Below are positions 8,446 through 17,145 of a DNA stretch of 64,000 nucleotides, piece by piece. The notes under the pieces were generated by a model, which was not told where the DNA came from, did no database searches, and saw only the letters and a program-made list of their open reading frames with translations. The translations under genes and the position numbers were made by a program. This stretch comes from Ravibacter sp964559125 (GTDB lineage Bacteria > Bacteroidota > Bacteroidia > Cytophagales > Spirosomataceae): the NCBI GenBank assembly GCA_964559125.1, contig CAZLGW010000025.1, positions 1 to 64,000 on the forward strand, written 5' to 3'. Within the stretch, counting starts at the first letter, position 1. Every line of letters starts with the position of its first letter.

Positions 8446-10764
8446 TTACTTAAGATGCTTGTCAAGAAAAGGATAAGTTTTGGCACCATTTATCTCGTGA
8501 ACGCCGTCAAACAGGTCGATCCCGAGGCGGTCGCCCAGGCCCGAGAGATCATAATGTTTCCTGACCTTCCCGAATTCATAACCTATCCATTCGGCTGTTC
8601 CTATCCCGTCTTTGTACCCGTATTCCACCATAAAAGGCCGGGGAGCTATAAGCGCCGCCATTTCCGCATAGTTGAACCGGTGCCCCAGGTCCCATTCGTA
8701 AATTTCATATTCCTTGGTAACCTGGTAGCTGAAAGAACCCCTGGTGGTAGCGACTTTCCTGATCCATTCGTTGAAGTCGCCCGAACAGACCGACAGGGCA
8801 TATCCTTCCACCAGGGCCGGGATGCGCATGGCGGTCTTGCCTCCGTAGGAAAGTCCGTAGAAACCGATCTTCTGACGGTTGACAAAATCCAGGCTGCCCA
8901 GCCAGTTCACGATCTGCTGATGCTGACCTGCGATGACCGAGAAAAGCGACAGCCCGATCGGGTTTGCCTTTCGCTGCAGCACCCGGAAGAGGTCTTCCCC
9001 GCGATAGGGATTATGCGGAGAAAATGTCACGTAACCCCGCTCGGCCAGGTTTAGCGCCATTGATTTGTATATTTTGAACTTCCGGTCGGAGGTATCCCTG
9101 GTTATCAGGCCTTCGGGAAGTCCCTCGAGACCATGCTGGCATACGACCACCGGGAGGCGTTTGCCTTCCTGAGCGGCTGTGGGAACGACCAGGATTCCCC
9201 AGGCAAAGACTCCGTCCCATACGTCCAGCGCCACTTCATAGCGCTGCCATTTGGGATTGCTTTCTACCAGTCTTATTTTCGGAGAAGGGGGGAGCAGCGG
9301 ATCGGAAATCTTCCCGATGGTCTGGTGAAACTGCTCGCGGAGAACTGTTTTGGAAGGGCCGTCTTTTTCAGGGGAATTTTTAATATTAGTCCAGAATGTC
9401 TGATTCCGCATTCTTTCACAGATCTCCAGCTCGTATTGGATAAGGTCTTCCATTTGTCCGAAGAGTAGCTTTTCTCTCTCCCGGGGATCGGGCCAGCCGG
9501 AGGGAGCGGCAGATCCGGTTATACCACCGATAGGCCCCGGCGAAACTTTAAAGGCTTTACACAGTGAGACAAGTGTGCCTGGGCCTAAGGGTTGACTGAA
9601 TGGCTTTTGGTGATCAGATAGAACGGAGATCCCCTCTTTCCCCCACTTCCGATACCGCATCGCCTGGGCGATCTCCTCTTCTACTGCCTGCTTCTCCGGC
9701 GTCGTAAGCGTACCGGGCGCTGCGCCGCCCCGTCTTCCTTCTATTAACGGCGGATTTTTTACTTCCGGGCTTCGGCTGTATTCGACGATGACCTTTGCAT
9801 GGGCCGACATTGCGAGAAGCTCAGAGTTGCCGGCATGTCTGAGACTGCCGTGGAGGTTCCGGTAAATGGGCTCATTCCACACGCTTTCGGAGTTCCCCAG
9901 GTAGCCGCCGGTTAACAAGACCGACACGCGGGGATCGACAGCAGCGGTATAGAGCGCCAACATACCGCCTTCGCCGTAGCCGGCTACCCCCACCGGTGTA
10001 TCTTCACCGGCTGAATTCGCATTCTGAGATTCCAGCCAGTCGATACAGGAAGCGATTTTCAGAAGCTCATATCCTATGATGTGCCGGCCGAGATTGAATC
10101 CCTGCCGGTAGATCCATTCCCGGTGGGGCTGATTGGTGTAGATGTTCAGCAAAGGGCTGCCCGAGAATTCCTGGCTCCTGGAGATCAGCGCCGGAATCAG
10201 CACCTGTATACCCTGAGCCGCCAGGTACAGAGCCGGGGGTGGGGCGGGGCCATCTCCGATTTTCCCGGAGCCGATCCCGGCCAGCAGCTCGGGTGTCTGA
10301 TCTGCATCGGGTATCATGACGAGGCGCGCTTTGACGGCTTTTTTGGGTTGTACCAGCAGGCCCGCCATGTCCAGGCCGTGGGCGACGCGCCATTTTACGG
10401 GGATTACGGTTGCTCCGCCGAAGTCGGCGGTGACGGGTGAGAGGGTAGCTGGGTCAAGGGCGGTTTCGGGAATAGGTTTTTCTCTTTCGCCGGTCATTCC
10501 CCAGATTTGCTTGAGTGTTTCCCGTTCTTTTTCGAGGTGGGTAGACCAGGCGGTGGTTCCGGCTTTGCTTTGGTTTGTCCATTCCTGCTGGCGGGATGCT
10601 TTTGTAGCGGCTATTTTTTGCATCAGGAAGCGGTCTATACCGCTTACCATGCGCTCGGAGAGGTCGCCCTGCCAGGTGAGGGCTTCGCCCTTCAGGAGGC
10701 TGCGCCCATCCTGGGCGTAGCTGGCTGAGGTGATGATCAGGGTGATCAGGAGTAGGTTCTTCAT
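8446..10764 (-). CDS. Secreted tandem alpha/beta-hydrolase (acetyl-esterase/dienelactone-hydrolase-like)
   Basis: 772 residues with a signal peptide (LLLITLIITSASYA). Two alpha/beta-hydrolase units are visible. The C-terminal one is intact by eye: QHGLEG oxyanion region, nucleophile Ser639 in GLSYGG, acid near Asp719, and His756 in DGVHE. The N-terminal one (about 120-330) has the strand-loop-helix of a nucleophile elbow but reads GYGEGG, with Gly where Ser should be, so it is probably inactive. Such proteins in carbohydrate loci often remove acetyl or other esters. The start overlaps the stop of the upstream haem lipoprotein gene as ATGA (10761-10764), indicating translational coupling. Confidence 0.8.
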   Translation of the reverse strand: MKNLLLITLIITSASYAQDGRSLLKGEALTWQGDLSERMVSGIDRFLMQKIAATKASRQQEWTNQSKAGTTAWSTHLEKERETLKQIWGMTGEREKPIPETALDPATLSPVTADFGGATVIPVKWRVAHGLDMAGLLVQPKKAVKARLVMIPDADQTPELLAGIGSGKIGDGPAPPPALYLAAQGIQVLIPALISRSQEFSGSPLLNIYTNQPHREWIYRQGFNLGRHIIGYELLKIASCIDWLESQNANSAGEDTPVGVAGYGEGGMLALYTAAVDPRVSVLLTGGYLGNSESVWNEPIYRNLHGSLRHAGNSELLAMSAHAKVIVEYSRSPEVKNPPLIEGRRGGAAPGTLTTPEKQAVEEEIAQAMRYRKWGKEGISVLSDHQKPFSQPLGPGTLVSLCKAFKVSPGPIGGITGSAAPSGWPDPREREKLLFGQMEDLIQYELEICERMRNQTFWTNIKNSPEKDGPSKTVLREQFHQTIGKISDPLLPPSPKIRLVESNPKWQRYEVALDVWDGVFAWGILVVPTAAQEGKRLPVVVCQHGLEGLPEGLITRDTSDRKFKIYKSMALNLAERGYVTFSPHNPYRGEDLFRVLQRKANPIGLSLFSVIAGQHQQIVNWLGSLDFVNRQKIGFYGLSYGGKTAMRIPALVEGYALSVCSGDFNEWIRKVATTRGSFSYQVTKEYEIYEWDLGHRFNYAEMAALIAPRPFMVEYGYKDGIGTAEWIGYEFGKVRKHYDLSGLGDRLGIDLFDGVHEINGAKTYPFLDKHLK

Positions 10765-13700
10765 GGGTTAATACCTTCCTTAATGTACTCGAATAGGTCG
10801 CGGACCTGCTGGTCGCTCAGGTCGTCGAGGAGCCTTTCGGGCATCAGGGAGACGGGGAGCGGTTCGAGCTCATCGACTTCCTGCATGGAGAAGGTAAGCT
10901 CCTCCCCGGCCATGGGTTTGATTTTGAAGCTCTGGGCGGAGCGTTCAACCAGGCGGCCTACGATGGTCTGGCCGGTTTTTGCTTTCAGCGTGTAGGTGGC
11001 GTATCCTTCACGGATATCGGCGTTGGGATCGACGGTATTCATGATGAAATAGCTCACGTCGCGACGGTCGTAGCCGGTCAGCTCAGGGCCTATATCCGAG
11101 CCTTCGTCGAAAAGGCGGTGGCACGAACCGCATAGTGAAGTGAAGATCTCTTTTCCTTTGGCGCCATTGCCTTTTCCTTCGCTGAGTACCTTCTGTACGG
11201 CCGCAATGCGGGTAGTGAGTTCGGAGCCGCTGCTCTCTTTTGCCTGGGGCCATATCGTATAAACCTGTTTTTCCAGGCTTTCGTCCCGGAGCAGCTTCAT
11301 GCGGTTTACCATTTCGACAGGCAGGTCGTCGGGTTTGATCGTTTTAATGCCTTGCACTGCGCTGATCAGGTTCCTGGCCCAGGCGGCCCGGCTGGTCAGC
11401 AGCGACAGCGCGGCCATTCTGACATCAACGTCACCCCGGAGGTTGTCGGGGTAGAGCTTCGTCACTGCCTCTCCTATTTTCGGGTTATCATATCGCATCA
11501 GGGAAGAAAGAGCGGCCTGTTTCAATGCCCCGCTTGCCTGGGAAGAAGCCAGCAGACTCAAAAGCGGGGTGACACTCTGCGGGTAATCGTCCTGCCCCAT
11601 CATCCGGATATAGGTAAGCCTGTCGATGAGGGAGGTCTTGTCTGTGGCAACGGCCTCCAGTGCTTTCTTAACGGCTTCCGGGTTTTTCTGCCGGATTCCG
11701 GCGGCAAAGGCAGGTTCCCCTTTCACGGCGCGGAGTTTGTCCAGTTTGCTTTTCAGGCCCGTCGGCAGATCTTCCTGGGGCTTGCCCCGGAGTCCTTCTT
11801 CAAGACCTGCCAGCATTTTAAGCTGAAGAGGTTCAGGCAGCCGCTGACCGGCGATCTTCTCGCAGGAGCTGTAATTTTCGGCTCCTCCAGCCATAGCATA
11901 TCGCTGTATGATACGCTCCAGGAGCACCTGGTGGGTCACCGGCCTTTCCAGGAAGGTACGGTCTGCAAAAAGTTCGAGCATTGCCCCCCTGTCTGTCTCC
12001 GATTTTGCTTCCAGTGCCCACCAGAGCATCAGCGGGATATCCGGGTCTTTGCTGTCATCGTGGAAGACGGCAAGATTTTTGACGATAGCAAGGCAAAGCG
12101 GTCCCTGCAGGCGACGGGCCGAGGCAGCCAGCTGGCTGCGGACCGACAGGTTTTCTTCTTTTTTACTCAGTTCCTTCAATGCGGCGGCTTCTGCATCCGA
12201 CGCCTTTTTGCGGTCGCCGATCAGCCTCACGCCCCATTCTCTTACGAACGGCTCCCGGTGGCTGAGCGCTGTAAGCGATACCTGGTCATCCAGCAGGCCC
12301 AGCAGGTTGAGCGCCCACAGGCTTTCCAGGGCAATGCCGCTGGTGTCCGATTTCAGGTGGGTGATGAGCGTCTGCGACACGGTGCGGTCGGCCCTGTCGC
12401 CGAGTTCCTGCAAAGCCGTAAACCGGACTTCCTTGTTTTTGCTATAGAAACAGGAAATAAGCTGGGACGGCGACATTTTGGTGAAATCCGGCATTAATCC
12501 GGAGGGTCGGGATGCGGCATCGGACAGCCTGTAGATGCGCCCGGAAGTCTTGTGCCATGTGTCGCGTGCGTCGACGTGCGAGAGGCGGCTGTCGTACCAG
12601 TCGGTAAAGTAAACGCTGCCGTCAGGGCCTGTTTTAATATCGATAGGGCGGAACCACCGGTCGGAAGTGTTGAGGACCATCCCGGCATCCTTGTTTTTAA
12701 GAGAAGATCCGTCATTTTCCACCGCGGTGAGCACGATATTTCCCTGGAGCGGATTAGGCGCTATGAAATTCCGGTCGAAGCGCGTCGGGAGAGCGCCGCC
12801 TTCGTAACGGATCAGCGAGTGGGTGAAACGTATCTTTTCTCCGTCCAACGGCATATCCTCCAGGTACCCGAAAGCATAGGGGTTGGTAAGGGGGCCATGT
12901 TTTCCCCAGCTTTTCTTGTAATAGCAGCCCTGCTTGTAGTACGGACCGCGACCGTAGCCGTTGGTGCCGGAGAAAATCTTCCCTTTGGAATCTATCTCCA
13001 CATTAAAGGTATTACCGCCGCCTTCGCCGTAAATTTCGAAGACCCTGGTGTCGGGGTGGTATCGCCAGATAGCCTGCCCGAGGAACTTAACGTTTTTGCT
13101 CACTTCCGAGCTTATATCGGCGGTGGTCGTGCTGCCCTGGGCGCCGTAGATCCAGCCGTCGGGTCCCCAGCGGAGGCTATTGGCCACCGCGTGCGTATCT
13201 TCCAGGCCGAAACCGGAAAGATGCACTTCAGGGTCGCCTTCCGGCAGCCCGTCGCCGTTGCGGTCGTGGTAAGCCAGGAGGTAAGGAGGGCTGAGCACCC
13301 AGATTTTCTTTTTACCGTGTAATACAGAGGTGGCTATATTGAGGCCTGAAATGGCATCTTTCGACTTTTCGTAACGGCCGTCGCCATCGGTATCCTCGAA
13401 AAAGGTGATGCGGTCGGCTCCTTTGACATCATTGGGCGGAGGGGCCGGAATTTTGTCGAACTGAAGGCGCAGGTGATTGTCGATCCCTGTGATTTTGAGC
13501 CCTTTCGGGTAAGGATACTGGTTATACTGCACGACCCAGAGACGCCCCTTCCGGTCAAATTTCATTTCTACAGGCTGGAAGATACGCGGCTCCGCAAGCA
13601 CGAGCTCCAACCTGAGATCGGGTGCTACCTCGAAGCTCTTCAGGGCTTCTTCCGGGGGCAAAGGAGACGAATCGTCGGTCAGCGCTCCCCGTCCCTGGAA

Positions 13701-13829
13701 GCGCTTCAGGTGTTCAGTCACCTCCTCGTTGACGCCCAACGTTCCTACGTCCGTGTTGCCGGGTTTCTGCGGACCGCAACTTCCGATGCACAGGTAAAAG
13801 AATAAAATGATTAAGGGTCTGATTTTCAT
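10761..13829 (-). CDS. Haem-binding lipoprotein: beta-propeller, HEAT repeats, cytochrome c domain
   Basis: 1022 residues. The N-terminus is a lipoprotein signal (LIILFFYLCIGSC), so the protein is probably membrane-anchored outside the cytoplasm. Next comes a beta-propeller region (about 65-430) matching the putative membrane-bound dehydrogenase domain first noted in Pirellula/Verrucomicrobium proteins, with Ca-loop-like DTDGDGRYE. A helical HEAT-like region follows (about 460-850), then a class I cytochrome c domain with CGSCH at 900-904 and a possible distal Met in VSLMPE. Known genomes rich in such proteins suggest oxidation of sugars or other small molecules, but the reaction is unproven. 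A paralogue sits at 37551-40586 on the opposite arm. It is coupled to the downstream hydrolase by a 4-base overlap. Confidence 0.85.
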   Translation of the reverse strand: MKIRPLIILFFYLCIGSCGPQKPGNTDVGTLGVNEEVTEHLKRFQGRGALTDDSSPLPPEEALKSFEVAPDLRLELVLAEPRIFQPVEMKFDRKGRLWVVQYNQYPYPKGLKITGIDNHLRLQFDKIPAPPPNDVKGADRITFFEDTDGDGRYEKSKDAISGLNIATSVLHGKKKIWVLSPPYLLAYHDRNGDGLPEGDPEVHLSGFGLEDTHAVANSLRWGPDGWIYGAQGSTTTADISSEVSKNVKFLGQAIWRYHPDTRVFEIYGEGGGNTFNVEIDSKGKIFSGTNGYGRGPYYKQGCYYKKSWGKHGPLTNPYAFGYLEDMPLDGEKIRFTHSLIRYEGGALPTRFDRNFIAPNPLQGNIVLTAVENDGSSLKNKDAGMVLNTSDRWFRPIDIKTGPDGSVYFTDWYDSRLSHVDARDTWHKTSGRIYRLSDAASRPSGLMPDFTKMSPSQLISCFYSKNKEVRFTALQELGDRADRTVSQTLITHLKSDTSGIALESLWALNLLGLLDDQVSLTALSHREPFVREWGVRLIGDRKKASDAEAAALKELSKKEENLSVRSQLAASARRLQGPLCLAIVKNLAVFHDDSKDPDIPLMLWWALEAKSETDRGAMLELFADRTFLERPVTHQVLLERIIQRYAMAGGAENYSSCEKIAGQRLPEPLQLKMLAGLEEGLRGKPQEDLPTGLKSKLDKLRAVKGEPAFAAGIRQKNPEAVKKALEAVATDKTSLIDRLTYIRMMGQDDYPQSVTPLLSLLASSQASGALKQAALSSLMRYDNPKIGEAVTKLYPDNLRGDVDVRMAALSLLTSRAAWARNLISAVQGIKTIKPDDLPVEMVNRMKLLRDESLEKQVYTIWPQAKESSGSELTTRIAAVQKVLSEGKGNGAKGKEIFTSLCGSCHRLFDEGSDIGPELTGYDRRDVSYFIMNTVDPNADIREGYATYTLKAKTGQTIVGRLVERSAQSFKIKPMAGEELTFSMQEVDELEPLPVSLMPERLLDDLSDQQVRDLFEYIKEGINP

Positions 13830-13904
13830 GCAGGTTTATTCGTTCGTATTGGTATACTTGCTTTTATCTAATGCTATCGAAGCATAGAGGATACTGGTGG
13901 TTGT

Positions 13905-15416
13905 TTAAATTTTATTGATAATTTCTATTACCTTATCCTCATAGATTTTTTGCCATCCTGTGCCGAGGAGGCATTCGCTGTCTTCCTGGGCTCCGCCGCG
14001 GTTTCTCAATTGTTCGTCGGTAGGTGCATAATAAATGTAACCATTCGAGCATCCGGTTATAAAGGTGAAAGGGAAACGTGAGCGCTTTTTAATATTGAGC
14101 CCGATCTGGACGGAAAGCTCTCCCGGGAAAGAAACAATGACGCAGTTCCCTATTTTGATAGCGAAAATCTCGACGTCGATGGTTTTTTTGGGAGCTGCCA
14201 GGTTGGTCTGCTGGTGCTTGGTGAGCAGCGCCAGGTTTTCTTTGATGCGCGTCAGCTCCTCCATCCGGTAGATATTCTTCAGGTACGCCTCTACCTTGGC
14301 CTTGTTTTCCTTGTCGAAAAGCTCAAGTTCCCTGTGGCCGAGTTGCTTTTCGTGAAGGTAGTTGAAAGCATGTGCGGAAGGATATTCTCCCGAAACTTTC
14401 TGCTGTACATAAAGCTGGATAAAGGATTTGAAATCCAGGCTGGTACCGTCGATACTGTCGAAAAGATATTGCTGCCTTTTTTTGAGCGAATCGATCGCGG
14501 GGGCCAGGTCTGCGCGGGGCAGCTGGATCGTTTCATTGACGATATTGATAAAACCCGGCTGCGCGGTATGCATCTGGCCGAGGGCTTTCAGCGTGCTGAA
14601 CCCCAGCATGCGCCCGAGCGGTTCGGCGCTTCTGGGGGTGAGCACATCTTTATAGCGTATGGGGTTGATGTCGCCTGCGCATCCCTGCAGGAAGAAAGCC
14701 AGTACACCCGGACCGAGCGTATTTTCCAGTACGGCCGAGGCAAACCCGGGGTAGTCGGCCGTATTGTCGCGACGTCCTTCCGAATACACACCCTGGATAG
14801 GGTGACAGGCAAAATTATAGATCACGGCAACCGGTTGCCCGTCCTCTTTTTCAAAGCTGACGATACCGATTTCGGGATCAACCGGTCCGACTCCCGTTAC
14901 CTGTTGGTCGGGAGGAAGCGAGTAGCGGTGCCTGACATCGGCCTCACGGCCATTGCTGAGCCTCAGCCTCCTGTTTTCCATGATGCGGTCTTCAAAACCT
15001 TTACCGGCCCCGATCTTTACCGGCACAAGGTTACGCGAAGCCATTTCAATGGCGCTGATCGTCAGTTCGGCTACATCGGGCCTGACCATACCGTGACAGT
15101 GGCTGGCATTGACCAGCACATTGGCCGGGTCGATATTTAACCTGGCCTTTACGCCGGCCCTTACCTTGGCCATGTAGTCATTTTTGATGTACCCGATCTC
15201 GCCGAGCGCTACAGCGTCGATGGTGGCGATCACGCCCCGGGTCTGCCCGTCGTCGAGCACCATGGCCTTGACGTAAAGAGAGTCGTTGACGACAATGCCG
15301 GGGCCGGTATTGGTGACGTTCACCCTGGCGGTGCCGATTTTAAGCTGGGCACGGGCGCCGCTAACGGCCGACAGGAATACAACAAGCAGAAGGGTTCTGA
15401 GTTTACCGGGTGTCAT
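13905..15416 (-). CDS. Neutral-ceramidase-like exported hydrolase 1 (canonical ligand set)
   Basis: 503 residues with a signal peptide (TLLLVVFLSAVSGARA). It belongs to the neutral/alkaline ceramidase fold, zinc amidases that split the N-acyl bond of ceramides. By eye against the family: the first metal-binding motif is H106-C-H108 (usual HTH), the second ligand is His205 in NFACHPIQG, the Glu ligand is in FPGEL, and a Tyr lies in GYIYYAPT. The segment that carries the catalytic Ser in known ceramidases (GDxSPN) here reads GDINP (248-252), so the Ser is replaced by Asn. It starts 23 bases after susD1. Substrate is probably not plain ceramide; inference only. Confidence 0.78.
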   Translation of the reverse strand: MTPGKLRTLLLVVFLSAVSGARAQLKIGTARVNVTNTGPGIVVNDSLYVKAMVLDDGQTRGVIATIDAVALGEIGYIKNDYMAKVRAGVKARLNIDPANVLVNASHCHGMVRPDVAELTISAIEMASRNLVPVKIGAGKGFEDRIMENRRLRLSNGREADVRHRYSLPPDQQVTGVGPVDPEIGIVSFEKEDGQPVAVIYNFACHPIQGVYSEGRRDNTADYPGFASAVLENTLGPGVLAFFLQGCAGDINPIRYKDVLTPRSAEPLGRMLGFSTLKALGQMHTAQPGFINIVNETIQLPRADLAPAIDSLKKRQQYLFDSIDGTSLDFKSFIQLYVQQKVSGEYPSAHAFNYLHEKQLGHRELELFDKENKAKVEAYLKNIYRMEELTRIKENLALLTKHQQTNLAAPKKTIDVEIFAIKIGNCVIVSFPGELSVQIGLNIKKRSRFPFTFITGCSNGYIYYAPTDEQLRNRGGAQEDSECLLGTGWQKIYEDKVIEIINKI

Positions 15417-15439
15417 GTTTTTGTTTATATCGGCTGTTG

Positions 15440-17074
15440 TTAGTTATAGCCGGGATTTTGCTTAAGATTGGAATTCACGTCGAGCTCCGACAGCGGTATC
15501 GGCCAGAGATAATTGAATTCATAAAAGCGCTGACGGCCGATCACGAGATGCCCGTCCTGGTTGATGTTATGGATTCCTTCGTAATTAGCCGGATCATCCG
15601 TCATTTTCATACCATAATATTCCCGGTCGACCATTTCCTGAAGCGTACCCCACCGTCGCATATCAAAGTATTCGATACCTCCTTCAAAGCCCAGCTCGAC
15701 CACTCTTTCGCGGCGTACGATCTCCCTTAGCCTGGAAGGGTCTTTTTCGATCACTTCCGGCATGTTGACGGCCGGGCGTTTCCTGATACGGTTGATCGTT
15801 TCATCCAGGAGCCCCTGCGTGATCGCGGTCCCTGCCTCCAGCTCCGCTTCCAGGAGGCTGAGCAGGATTTCAGCATACCTGATCTGCGGATAATCCGCAC
15901 CATAGTATTGCCTGTTGCCGGTGAAGCTCCTGTCCCAGAATTTCTGGAGGATGTAGCCGGTAATATTGGCGCCGGTCTGCCCTGTCCTGGCAATGGTAAC
16001 GGGGTCGCCCTGGAATACTTCTCCGTTTACTTCCGAATACCCCGTAATGAGCACCGTTTCGTAAAGCCGCGGATCCCTGTTATCAAAAGGCTCCTTCGGG
16101 TTATAAAGGTCCGATTCGGCGATACTCTTTCCGTCTTTCATAGGAAATTCGTCAAGGAAATGCTGGAAAAGATTGCAGGCATTGAAGCCCCCGTAAAGGG
16201 AACTTCGTATGGTATGCTGCGACATGGCTTCACCAAATTCATTTTCCATGTACTTATTTACAAAGATGAATTCCTGGTTATTCTCCCCTTCCGTAATAAA
16301 AAGCTGTTTGAAGCGCGGATCTATCTCATACCGGCCAAGATTCATGATCTCGCGGTAGGTCACGGCGGCGTCTGCCCATCTCTTTTCCGCCAGCAGCACC
16401 CTTCCTTTTAACGCGAGCGCAGCGCCTTTCTCGATCCTTCCTTTTTCCGTAGCGCTGTGTGAGAGCGGCAGATCCCCCGCGATTGCAGTGAGCTCCGACA
16501 GTATGAACTCCCTGGCCTCTTTTTCGCTCACCTGGCTGATGTTGTTCGCTTCTTCAAAAGTGAGGGTATGGGTGGGCATGGGAATATTCCCATACATCTG
16601 ACTGAGCCAGAAATAGCTGAAAGCCCTCAGGAACCGGACTTCGGCTTTCATCTGGGCCTTTTCTTCCGCAGGTATATCGGCTTTGTCGATATTGTCGAGA
16701 AAATAATTGGTACGGCTTATCTGGAGATACAGCTTTCTCCACATAGTAGTGATCGTTCCATGCGTGGCCTGGATCTCTATTCCGCGGGTCCAGTCGAAGG
16801 TTCGCCAACTGGAATAACCGGCAAATGACGACATCCAGATCATCGATTTGTCTAGGTTATTGATCCTTTCGGCCGTACGTTCCGCATAGGTAGAATAAAC
16901 TCCCATCAGTGCCTGGTAGCACTCTGCACGGTTATTCCAGAAGATCCCTTCGCTTATTGCATCGAGCGGGTTTTCATCCAGGAAGCCGTTCTGGCATCCG
17001 GAAGGGATCAACAGTGTAAAGGCGATAAGAAACCGCAACCCGTAGATTTTATTTTTTAAAATGCTTGTTTTCAT
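15440..17074 (-). CDS. SusD/RagB-family substrate-binding lipoprotein 1
   Basis: 544 residues with a lipoprotein signal (FTLLIPSGCQ, Cys about 27) and the family's start FLDENPLDAISEGIFWNNRAECYQALMGVYSTY. SusD proteins lie on the outer surface as a lid over a SusC channel and bind the oligosaccharide or other ligand. Family features include TPR-like helices in the first half (RAFSYFWLSQMYGNIP), the C-terminal RRERVVELGFEG segment, and the end LWPIPLSELDVNSNLKQNPGY. It follows susC1 by 71 bases on the same strand, forming the first SusCD pair. Confidence 0.93.
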   Translation of the reverse strand: MKTSILKNKIYGLRFLIAFTLLIPSGCQNGFLDENPLDAISEGIFWNNRAECYQALMGVYSTYAERTAERINNLDKSMIWMSSFAGYSSWRTFDWTRGIEIQATHGTITTMWRKLYLQISRTNYFLDNIDKADIPAEEKAQMKAEVRFLRAFSYFWLSQMYGNIPMPTHTLTFEEANNISQVSEKEAREFILSELTAIAGDLPLSHSATEKGRIEKGAALALKGRVLLAEKRWADAAVTYREIMNLGRYEIDPRFKQLFITEGENNQEFIFVNKYMENEFGEAMSQHTIRSSLYGGFNACNLFQHFLDEFPMKDGKSIAESDLYNPKEPFDNRDPRLYETVLITGYSEVNGEVFQGDPVTIARTGQTGANITGYILQKFWDRSFTGNRQYYGADYPQIRYAEILLSLLEAELEAGTAITQGLLDETINRIRKRPAVNMPEVIEKDPSRLREIVRRERVVELGFEGGIEYFDMRRWGTLQEMVDREYYGMKMTDDPANYEGIHNINQDGHLVIGRQRFYEFNYLWPIPLSELDVNSNLKQNPGYN

Positions 17075-17145
17075 CGGTGTAAAAATTAATGAGGCGATTA
17101 GACAATGAGGCGATGTGTTGTATGGTCAAATCTGATGCTTCATGC

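Noticed and set aside
11352..12497. A 381-codon open frame antisense to the first haem lipoprotein
   Set aside because: No recognisable domain, and fully inside a convincing gene with a lipoprotein signal and CxxCH; treated as a shadow.
14214..15140. A 308-codon open frame antisense to ceramidase-like gene 1
   Set aside because: Shadow of a gene with clear ceramidase motifs and signal peptide.
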